10,120 nucleotides of DNA from Flammeovirgaceae bacterium UBA5867 (GTDB lineage: Bacteria > Bacteroidota > Bacteroidia > Cytophagales > Cyclobacteriaceae), in the NCBI GenBank assembly GCA_002432545.1, contig DJFR01000254.1, forward strand, positions 12,867 to 22,986, given 5' to 3'. The position numbers and the translations under genes are program-made. Positions 1 through 5,559 of the stretch are shown here, piece after piece. Below the pieces are notes generated by a model that saw only the letters and a program-made list of their open reading frames with translations, had not been told where the DNA came from and did no database searches. Within the stretch, counting starts at the first letter, position 1. The number at the start of each line of letters is the position of its first letter.

Positions 1-18
1 CGAACCCCTCAGCTCCCA
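1..18 (+). tRNA. 3' end of a tRNA (partial, isotype unknown)
   Basis: The first bases fit the end of a tRNA. CGAAC at 1-5 matches positions 56-60 of the T-loop, CCCTC at 6-10 the 3' strand of the T-stem, AGCTCCC at 11-17 the 3' acceptor strand, and A18 the discriminator base. CCA is not encoded (CAC follows). A hairpin terminator starts 8 bases later, as expected for a tRNA unit. The 5' part and the anticodon lie outside the window, so the isotype cannot be assigned. This rests on only 18 bases. The alternative is a protein end in frame 2, which stops at TAG 23-25. Confidence 0.6.
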
Positions 19-25
19 CACTTAG

Positions 26-57
26 AAGAAGCCATCACTATGATGGCTTCTTTCGTT
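26..57 (+). terminator. Rho-independent terminator after the tRNA
   Basis: A perfect 12-bp stem pairs 26-37 with 41-52 around a 3-base loop (38-40), followed by a T-rich tail (TTTCGTT). It lies directly downstream of the tRNA remnant on + and before the M48 protease gene, so it most likely ends the tRNA transcript. Confidence 0.8.
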
Positions 58-241
58 ATACTGTTATCCATGAAATGTTGTACGCCAATGAAAGCTATTT
101 TCTACATTTTGTAGCGTGCCGTTTCCTATCATCCTTCCTGAAATAAAATTCATCACAAGTCTCTGGCTGAAGTTTCTTAGAAGTCACATCTTTAGCATGA
201 TGATTTCAAATGGACTGTCTTAACATTTTTTGATTCACCAC

Positions 242-1711
242 ATGGGTAGCGTTAACAATTTCTGGCACAAGTCTATTTCCGTTTATGCTCTGCTCACAGT
301 TATCACCATTACCTGTACAGCGCAGTATCAGCATAATTATAAAATCCGAAAAGTATCATCACCTCAGTCTAAGGAAATGCTCCAAAGACTGGATGATATG
401 TTTGAGATTGAATCCACAACAGTCTTTAAGGATTACCAACGCGATCCGGTAGTACAATCCATCAATATCGAGCGACTCACAGCTCTTCGTAAAAGTATCA
501 AACAAGGATATTTTCTGGTGGATGATACGCTGCAGCAATTTGTAAATGCCGTACTCGAAAGAATTGTTCGTGCTAATGGTTTACATGAGCAGGTAAAGCG
601 TTATGCATTTATAGCAGACAACGCAGCACGGTCGGCGAGTTGTCATGGTAAAGGTATATTTATAGTAAATGTCGGGTTGATAGCCGCGATCAACAAAGAA
701 GATCAACTCGCTTTTGTATTGGCGCATGAACTTGCGCACGATGAATTAGGACATATACGTGAAAAGATACTATTAGAAAGAACTGCAAAGCTCCAGGCAA
801 AATCTAAAAAGCTTACCAAGCAGGTATTCGGATATAATGATGAGATAGACATCGAAGAGTTCGAAGAGTATAGGAACACAGCTTACCAGGTGATGCGTTA
901 TTCCCGAGGCGCAGAAACACTCGCAGACTCGCTTGGCCTGGTATATTTAAGCAAGGCTGGTTATCAAAAAACAGGCGCGTTGGAATTACTCGAATTACTG
1001 AAAGAAGGACAGAAACCGAAATACGAAATAGGTGTTGATTTCTTTCTCCCGTTCGACAGTCCGCAGTATCCATTTCAAAGCTATTGGCTCAATGAAAAAC
1101 CTGGAGTATACAATGCTGCACGTAAAGGAAGTACAAATGTCTTCTCTTACGATTCGCTTTTAACACACCCTGATTTAAAGCGAAGACAAGCTTATATAAA
1201 TGCAGCCCGCTATGAAGATGTACTATATACTTCGGATATACAGACAAATCCATCCATCAGTATAGCACTGTCGGAGCTGCAAATTATACAGAGTGCGTTG
1301 CGTGCAGGCAAGCTTGATCTCACACTATACTATGCTCTGCAGATGCTAAAGAAATATCCTGATAATGCTTTTGTCATTAGTCGAATTGGTATAGCGTTGA
1401 TGTATTCATTAACAGCAAAAGATCACAACATTTTTCGTAACATCGTATCACCCTATACAGCAACCTACAATGAAGAACAACGATTGCTGAATAACTTTTT
1501 ATATAACCTGGAACGCAGGGAGCTAGGCGAGGTGGCATATCACTTTATGAAGCGCAAAGATAATTTTAACCCGGAGGAGCGCAGTCATTACTACTTGCTG
1601 TGGCGTATTTGCGACTTGACATACCGGTATGATGAAAAGAATTCGCTGGCCAAATTATATAGTTCAAAATTCAGGAGCGATATCAGTACGTTCAATTTCA
1701 AAAAAGAATAA
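242..1711 (+). CDS. Secreted M48-family zinc metalloprotease (BepA/YfgC-like)
   Basis: Predicted periplasmic zinc endopeptidase of 489 residues. The ATG at 242 is preferred over an in-frame TTG at 230 because it gives a normal signal peptide: a basic residue near position 10, a hydrophobic stretch at about 12-24, and a likely signal peptidase I site after Cys-Thr-Ala27. The zinc motif HELAH is at 162-166. The third ligand Glu225 sits in an ETLAD context (Asp229), about 59 residues after the second His, which resembles BepA spacing. All catalytic residues are present, so the enzyme is probably active. A conserved His-Pro pair lies at 309-310 (THPDLKRR). The last 160 residues look alpha-helical and TPR-like (for example around LYYALQMLKKYPDNAF). 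By analogy with BepA, a role in outer-membrane protein quality control is possible; this is inference. The gene stands alone between the tRNA terminator and a hairpin at 1737. Confidence 0.9.
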   Translation: MGSVNNFWHKSISVYALLTVITITCTAQYQHNYKIRKVSSPQSKEMLQRLDDMFEIESTTVFKDYQRDPVVQSINIERLTALRKSIKQGYFLVDDTLQQFVNAVLERIVRANGLHEQVKRYAFIADNAARSASCHGKGIFIVNVGLIAAINKEDQLAFVLAHELAHDELGHIREKILLERTAKLQAKSKKLTKQVFGYNDEIDIEEFEEYRNTAYQVMRYSRGAETLADSLGLVYLSKAGYQKTGALELLELLKEGQKPKYEIGVDFFLPFDSPQYPFQSYWLNEKPGVYNAARKGSTNVFSYDSLLTHPDLKRRQAYINAARYEDVLYTSDIQTNPSISIALSELQIIQSALRAGKLDLTLYYALQMLKKYPDNAFVISRIGIALMYSLTAKDHNIFRNIVSPYTATYNEEQRLLNNFLYNLERRELGEVAYHFMKRKDNFNPEERSHYYLLWRICDLTYRYDEKNSLAKLYSSKFRSDISTFNFKKE

Positions 1712-1736
1712 ATACATGTTTGTGCATAAAAAAAAT

Positions 1737-1760
1737 TAAAGCCATCGAACGATGGCTTTA
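1737..1760. terminator. Bidirectional terminator between convergent genes
   Basis: A 10-bp stem pairs 1737-1746 with 1751-1760 around a GAAC loop. On - it is followed by a strong T-run (complement of the A-run at 1728-1735), six bases beyond the stop codon of the small - gene. On + it is followed by a weaker T-rich stretch and lies 25 bases after the M48 stop. The stem core GCCATC/GATGGC is the same as in the terminator at 26-57. Confidence 0.8.
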
Positions 1761-1765
1761 TACTG

Positions 1766-1975
1766 TTAGTTTATTGCATGTGATAACGTCTTCAATTTTT
1801 TAGCAGCTGATCGCTTTCTGGCTACAAGCCTTGAAGCTGCTGTTCCTTTTTTCATATGAACAACTGATTTGTTAATGGTTTGCTTTTCATTGCTATTGCT
1901 TTCATTGAAATCACCATTACCATCTTCACGTGTATGTCCATAATATTCCGAAGCCGATTTTGAATATGTATTCAT
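1766..1975 (-). CDS. Small hypothetical protein, basic C-terminus (69 aa)
   Basis: A 69-codon frame with ATG at 1975 and TAA at 1768-1766. I do not recognise the protein. The first half is polar (Ser, Tyr, Asn, Glu, Asp). The second half is strongly basic and low in complexity, with MKKG at 41-44 and Arg/Lys/Ala clusters around RLVARKRSAAKKLKTL. There is no signal peptide or membrane segment. Support for a real gene is contextual: a hairpin with a good T-run on - lies directly after the stop, and the start faces a short divergent intergenic region with an inverted repeat. There is no Shine-Dalgarno sequence, as for its neighbours. A nucleic-acid-binding tail is conceivable from the charge but unproven. 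Confidence 0.5.
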   Translation of the reverse strand: MNTYSKSASEYYGHTREDGNGDFNESNSNEKQTINKSVVHMKKGTAASRLVARKRSAAKKLKTLSHAIN

Positions 1976-2004
1976 AAATAACGTGTTTTAGTCCGCGGTT
2001 ATTT
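1976..2004. repeat. Inverted repeat between two divergent small genes
   Basis: AAATAAC at 1976-1982 and GTTATTT at 1998-2004 form a perfect 7-bp inverted repeat with a 15-base spacer that contains CCGCGG. It begins immediately upstream of the small - gene and lies in the 52-base gap to the + unit. It could be an operator or a leader hairpin. Neither promoter can be assigned with certainty. Confidence 0.35.
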
Positions 2005-2027
2005 TAAAAAACAGATACCAGCAATAC

Positions 2028-2210
2028 ATGGAGGAATTAATTTCTCAGCAATACCGATATACTCTACACTCCCCAACCGGAAATGCCCGTAAATGCGTCA
2101 ATCTGGAAGGCACAGTCTTTTTACATGATAGTGCAGTTCATTTCCATTTGCAAGAATCCGTAAATCATCAACGAAAGCTGATATTTACATTCTTACACCT
2201 GAACAGATAA
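2028..2210 (+). CDS. Possible small hypothetical protein (60 aa) or untranslated RNA
   Basis: A 60-codon frame from ATG 2028 to TAA 2208-2210, rich in His and Leu, with no recognised domain, signal peptide or membrane segment. The case for expression is the strong terminator at 2240-2270, only 30 bases downstream on the same strand and poorly suited to the - strand. No other + gene could use it. The transcript may therefore encode this peptide or be a small RNA of roughly 200-250 bases. Coding evidence is weak: no Shine-Dalgarno sequence, no recognised homologue, and other frames are also partly open. Confidence 0.3.
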   Translation: MEELISQQYRYTLHSPTGNARKCVNLEGTVFLHDSAVHFHLQESVNHQRKLIFTFLHLNR

Positions 2211-2239
2211 AGCTGCAAGGAAAAGTGAAAATGAATACG

Positions 2240-2270
2240 GAAGACTCCTTACAGGAGTCTTCTTTTTTTT
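2240..2270 (+). terminator. Strong Rho-independent terminator (+ strand)
   Basis: A perfect 10-bp stem pairs 2240-2249 with 2253-2262 around the loop TAC, followed by eight T residues at 2263-2270. On the opposite strand the hairpin has no T-run, so it mainly serves a + transcript starting near 1980-2030. It might still help stop readthrough from the SDR gene, whose stop is at 2282. Confidence 0.85.
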
Positions 2271-2281
2271 ATACCTATATA

Positions 2282-3037
2282 TTAATAGGGCGATGGGCTC
2301 ACCGATGTCCAGCCACCATCAATAATCAGCGATTGTCCTGTAATGTGACCAGCTTGTGGTGATACCAGAAACAAAGCCGCATGTGCAATGTCCTCTGTCG
2401 TTGCCGGTCTTCCGGTTGGTGTGATGCGCGACCATGTACTTTCATACGTGGCATCATGAACCGTACGTTCTGTTAATGTAGCACCCGGAGCCAATGCGTT
2501 AACGGTAATTTTATACTCCGACAATTCTATTACTAAAGTTTTTGCAAGCATTTCCAGGGCAGCCTTTGTCATGCCATAAGCCGTCAGATTTTTATGCGCC
2601 TGATGCCCTGTAACCGATGACATGAATAAAATTCTTCCTCCTGTTTGTTGTGCTTTCATTTTGCGTGCAGCCGCCTGCGCGAGGAAGAAACTTCCTGCCA
2701 GGTTTACGTTCATCACCGTATGAAGATCTTCGGGTGTATAATTGAGAAACTCTCCAAAGAGTGTAATGCCTGCATTGGCAATAACTATATCTATACTTCC
2801 GAATTGTTTTACAGCCTCATCGACCATGTCTTCTATAAAAGACACATCGGAGGCATCGCCTGCAAATGGTATACATACACCATGTTCCTTTTTTATCCCC
2901 TCAGCTGCTTCACGAGCAAGGCCTTCTTCTATATCATTCAGAATAACACGCACACCTGCCATCGCAAGCTGTCTGCATATAGCCAGCCCTATACCCTGAC
3001 CTGCACCGGTAACAATAGCAACCTGGTTGTTAAACAT
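2282..3037 (-). CDS. SDR-family NAD(P)-dependent oxidoreductase (sugar/sugar-acid dehydrogenase candidate)
   Basis: Classical short-chain dehydrogenase/reductase of 251 residues, the usual length. The Rossmann motif TGAGQGIG is at 10-17. Asp35 at the end of the second beta strand favours NAD+ over NADP+. The structural motif ANAG is at 87-90. The catalytic tetrad is complete: Asn112, Ser141, Tyr154 and Lys158 (YGMTK). PG lies at 184-185 after the active site, and the C-terminal DGGW at 240-243 is typical of the family. It is the second gene of an operon, starting 11 bases after the dehydratase stop, with no Shine-Dalgarno sequence in the spacer. Paired with a sugar-acid dehydratase, it probably oxidises a sugar to its lactone or a 2-keto-3-deoxy sugar acid. 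Generic annotations such as 3-oxoacyl-ACP reductase or glucose 1-dehydrogenase would fit by sequence alone but not by context. Family certain, substrate unknown. Confidence 0.92.
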   Translation of the reverse strand: MFNNQVAIVTGAGQGIGLAICRQLAMAGVRVILNDIEEGLAREAAEGIKKEHGVCIPFAGDASDVSFIEDMVDEAVKQFGSIDIVIANAGITLFGEFLNYTPEDLHTVMNVNLAGSFFLAQAAARKMKAQQTGGRILFMSSVTGHQAHKNLTAYGMTKAALEMLAKTLVIELSEYKITVNALAPGATLTERTVHDATYESTWSRITPTGRPATTEDIAHAALFLVSPQAGHITGQSLIIDGGWTSVSPSPY

Positions 3038-3048
3038 AGTATATATAG

Positions 3049-4761
3049 TTAATGTGAATCACGTGTTACTTCACTGCCAGATCCGCCTCTCAGATAATCC
3101 ATATCAGCACCCAGGTGTGCCTGTTCAACATGTTGCTGGTATAGCTGCACATAGCCACGGGTATATTTCTTATGTCGCGGTTTCCAGGCTGCTCTCCGGG
3201 CAGCCAGCTCTTCATCGGATACATGAAGTGTAAGCGACCGGTTAGCAACATCCAGTGAAATCACATCACCATCCTGTACTACGGCAAAATTACCACCGAG
3301 TGCAGCCTCTGGAGATGCATGCAGAACTACCGTACCGAATCCGGTGCCGCTCATGCGTCCGTCAGATATACGCACCATATCATGTATACCCTGCTCCAGA
3401 AGTTTTTTTGGAATCGCCATGTTGCCCACCTCTGGCATACCCGGATAACCGATCGGCCCCACATTCTTCAAAACAAGTATACTATTCTCATCTACATCCA
3501 GATCAGGATTATCAATTCTGCTTTTATAGTCTTCTATATCTTCAAACACTACAGCTTTACCCGTATGGGTCATTAGTTTTACACTGGCAGCAGAAGGTTT
3601 TATTACCGCACCATGTTCGCACAAATTGCCTTTTACAATAGCAACACCCGATAGCGGATTGACTGGCGCATTGACGGTACCAATTACCTTTGGATCAAAG
3701 CATGCTGCCTGCTGATAATTCTGTTGTTGTGTTCTGCCATTTACCGTTATACTATCACGATGAAGATAACTATCCAGTTCGCGCATCACAGCCTGCAAGC
3801 CACCGGCATAGTAAAAGTCTTCCATAAAATAATTTCCGGAAGGCTGAAGATTAACCAGCAGCGGTATGTTGGCTGACAAGCGATCGAAGTCTTCCAGCGA
3901 AAGCTCTACACCAATTCTACCGGCTATAGCAAGCAAGTGTATAATAAAATTGGTTGAGCCCCCAATGGCAGCATTCACCATGATAGCATTTTCAAAAGCT
4001 TTGCGCGTTAATATATCGGATAGTCGAAGGTTCTCGCGCACCATGTCAACGATACGGCTACCCGACAATTGTGCCACTACTTTTCTACGCGAATCGGCAG
4101 CGGGTATAGCAGCATTTTCAGGTAACGACAATCCAAGTGATTCCACCATGCACGCCATGGTAGATGCCGTACCCATCACAGCACAATGCCCGCGGCTTCG
4201 GCACATGCATGCTTCTGCTACAGTCAATTCTTCCTGCGACATATCGCCTGCACGCACAGCATCATTAAAGCGCCATACGTCACTTGTACTGATGTCGCGT
4301 CCCTGGTATTTACCGGTAAGCATTGGTCCGCCTGAAACAACGAGTGTCGGAATGTTTACACTGCACGCACCCATCACCAGCGAAGGGGTTGTCTTATCAC
4401 ATCCGCAGAGTAACACAACACCATCTATAGGATTGGCCCGTATAGATTCTTCAACATCCATGCTGGCCAGGTTCCGGTATAGCATCGCAGTAGGCTTGAT
4501 CAGCGTTTCCCCCAACGACATCACGGGAAACTCTACCGGAAATCCTCCAGCTTCAGATATACCTCGCTTTACAGATTCTGCAAGTTCACGAAAGTGCGCA
4601 TTGCAGGGCGTGAGTTCAGACCAGGTATTGCATATGCCGATAACAGGTTTACCACGAAGTTCATAATCAGGAATGCCCTGATTTTTCATCCAGGCGCGAT
4701 AGATAAAACCATCTTTACCGGTCTTGCCAAACCAGCCCTGACTGCGGAGTTTTTCTTTCAT
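3049..4761 (-). CDS. IlvD/Edd-family sugar-acid dehydratase (L-arabinonate dehydratase-like)
   Basis: Fe-S-dependent dehydratase of 570 residues, full length for the family. It would remove water from an aldonic acid to give a 2-keto-3-deoxy acid. The [2Fe-2S] ligand cysteines are present: Cys53 (TPCN), Cys121 (GCDKTTP) and Cys193 (GHCAVMGTAST). Lys123 beside the cluster/Mg site and the catalytic Ser471 (RMSGT) are also in place. From memory it aligns almost end to end with rhizobial L-arabinonate dehydratase, including the YPGMPEVGN region at 439-447 and a similar tail (QQHVE, GAD, ending DSH). It therefore looks like a pentonate dehydratase rather than the branched-chain-amino-acid enzyme IlvD. 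Substrates such as L-arabinonate, D-xylonate or L-fuconate cannot be separated by eye. It is the first gene of a two-gene operon with the SDR. No transporter, lactonase, aldolase or regulator lies in the window. The ATG at 4761 has no Shine-Dalgarno sequence, and no promoter is clear in 4762-4961. Confidence 0.9.
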   Translation of the reverse strand: MKEKLRSQGWFGKTGKDGFIYRAWMKNQGIPDYELRGKPVIGICNTWSELTPCNAHFRELAESVKRGISEAGGFPVEFPVMSLGETLIKPTAMLYRNLASMDVEESIRANPIDGVVLLCGCDKTTPSLVMGACSVNIPTLVVSGGPMLTGKYQGRDISTSDVWRFNDAVRAGDMSQEELTVAEACMCRSRGHCAVMGTASTMACMVESLGLSLPENAAIPAADSRRKVVAQLSGSRIVDMVRENLRLSDILTRKAFENAIMVNAAIGGSTNFIIHLLAIAGRIGVELSLEDFDRLSANIPLLVNLQPSGNYFMEDFYYAGGLQAVMRELDSYLHRDSITVNGRTQQQNYQQAACFDPKVIGTVNAPVNPLSGVAIVKGNLCEHGAVIKPSAASVKLMTHTGKAVVFEDIEDYKSRIDNPDLDVDENSILVLKNVGPIGYPGMPEVGNMAIPKKLLEQGIHDMVRISDGRMSGTGFGTVVLHASPEAALGGNFAVVQDGDVISLDVANRSLTLHVSDEELAARRAAWKPRHKKYTRGYVQLYQQHVEQAHLGADMDYLRGGSGSEVTRDSH

Positions 4762-4837
4762 ATATCAAGTATCAAAATGAAATCATGAAACTAAATATTA
4801 CCTGGAAAATTCAAGGTATATCTGTGTGGATTATAAA

Positions 4838-4888
4838 ATTGAAAAAGTTGAAGATTAGAAAATTCGGTTGTCTTAATAATTTTTCAAT
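4838..4888. repeat. AT-rich inverted repeat in a divergent intergenic region
   Basis: ATTGAAAAA at 4838-4846 and TTTTTCAAT at 4880-4888 form a 9-bp inverted repeat with a 33-base spacer, between the divergent dehydratase operon and the DUF3052-like gene. It could be a regulator site or chance in AT-rich DNA. Confidence 0.25.
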
Positions 4889-4933
4889 CTTATATAATTC
4901 CCGAAGAAATGAAATATAGCTATTTTTCTCGTG

Positions 4934-4941
4934 TAACTTTG
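4934..4941 (+). promoter_or_regulatory. Bacteroidota-type -7 promoter element
   Basis: TAACTTTG exactly matches the Bacteroidota -7 consensus TAnnTTTG, 20 bases before the ATG at 4962. This implies a short leader of roughly 10-15 bases. No convincing TTG (-33) is seen at the usual distance upstream. Confidence 0.6.
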
Positions 4942-4961
4942 ATTATCTAAACTTTACCTGC

Positions 4962-5438
4962 ATGAATCCTATCTTCAAAAAGCTGAACTATAAAAACCAG
5001 AAGGCCATTCATGTGATCAATGCTTCGGAGAGTTTTAAAAAAGATATGAATGATATGCAGGATCTCGCTACGATTAAAACATCGCTTGCCGGAGCAAAAG
5101 GTGTTGAATTCTTCCTGGCCTTTGTTACCCGACAGAAGGAGGTGGATGATCTCACGAAAAAGGTATCACCATTAATGATTGATGATGGCGTGCTGTGGTT
5201 TGCTTATCCCAAAGGCTCTTCCAAAAAGTACAAATGCGAATTCAATCGCGACAATGGCTGGAGTGAGCCGGGCAAGCTGGGTTGGGAAGGTGTAAGAATG
5301 GTGGCTATTGACGAAGACTGGAGTGTTTTACGTTTCCGTAAGGCTGAACACATCAAAACTATGACACGAAGCTTTGCAATGAGTGAGGCTGGCAAAAACA
5401 AAGTAGCCGCAGCAAAGGGGAAGAAAAAAGATAATTAA
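4962..5438 (+). CDS. DUF3052-like conserved hypothetical protein (158 aa)
   Basis: Small, probably cytoplasmic protein with no signal peptide or membrane segment. The central part resembles DUF3052: an alpha/beta segment at about 46-75 (KGVEFFLAFV), then GVLWFAYPKG at 76-85, NRDNGW at 95-100 and DEDWSVLRFR at 117-126. This follows the family pattern of 'dgvlW..yPK' followed by 'DeDWsa.RfR'. The biochemical role of the family is not known to me. The C-terminal 15 residues are Lys-rich (KVAAAKGKKKDN) and probably disordered. It has its own -7 element 20 bases upstream. It ends 121 bases before the OmpA-family gene, with no strong terminator between, so some cotranscription is possible. Real gene: high confidence. 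Family assignment by memory: moderate. Confidence 0.8.
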   Translation: MNPIFKKLNYKNQKAIHVINASESFKKDMNDMQDLATIKTSLAGAKGVEFFLAFVTRQKEVDDLTKKVSPLMIDDGVLWFAYPKGSSKKYKCEFNRDNGWSEPGKLGWEGVRMVAIDEDWSVLRFRKAEHIKTMTRSFAMSEAGKNKVAAAKGKKKDN

Positions 5439-5443
5439 GCACC

Positions 5444-5455
5444 GTGTTATAACAC
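5444..5455. repeat. 12-bp perfect palindrome GTGTTATAACAC
   Basis: The palindrome starts six bases after the stop of the DUF3052-like gene and lies 104 bases before the OmpA-family start. As RNA it would form only a 4-bp hairpin without a T-run, so it is a weak terminator candidate. A DNA-binding site is more plausible. The half-site TAACAC recurs at 5520-5525. Confidence 0.3.
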
Positions 5456-5509
5456 TTTCAGATAAAAAGCCGACATTTTATTACATAGATTTTCGAGAGT
5501 GAGCAGGGT

Positions 5510-5534
5510 AGTCTATTTTTAACACGGATAGACT
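5510..5534. repeat. Inverted repeat upstream of the OmpA-family gene
   Basis: AGTCTAT at 5510-5516 and ATAGACT at 5528-5534 form a perfect 7-bp inverted repeat with an 11-base spacer, ending 25 bases before the ATG at 5560. The spacer includes TAACACGG (5520-5527), the reverse complement of CCGTGTTA at 5442-5449. It is a possible operator or leader hairpin. No clear -7 element for this gene was found. Confidence 0.3.
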
Positions 5535-5559
5535 TATTTCCCTTAAATTTTTTCACTTC

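Noticed and set aside
78..111. Possible promoter TTG (78-80) with TACATTTTG (103-111) for the M48 gene
   Set aside because: The -7 part has one base too many against TAnnTTTG and the spacing is long; it would also leave a leader of about 120 bases. Not strong enough to list.
1..230. tRNA 3' end as an integration site for a mobile element
   Set aside because: No integrase, no second copy of the tRNA end and no phage or plasmid genes are seen; the downstream gene is an ordinary chromosomal protease.
230..241. TTG start at 230 for the M48 gene
   Set aside because: The ATG at 242 is in frame, gives a better placed signal peptide, and TTG starts are uncommon in this group.
2132..2281. An alternative + frame here translates to a protein-like stretch (ADIYILTPEQIKLQGKVK)
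   Set aside because: It opens just after a TAG at 2129-2131, has no early start codon, and runs straight through the terminator hairpin into the antisense of the SDR gene. Probably chance, although a decayed gene remnant cannot be excluded.
3866..4666. Long open frame (266 codons) on + opposite the dehydratase gene
   Set aside because: Its product has no recognisable domain. The - frame is an unmistakable full-length enzyme, and the + frame is explained by the codon pattern of the real gene.
4773..4780. TCATTTTG on - as a -7 element for the dehydratase operon
   Set aside because: One mismatch to TAnnTTTG, no TTG at the right spacing upstream, and a position almost on top of the start codon.
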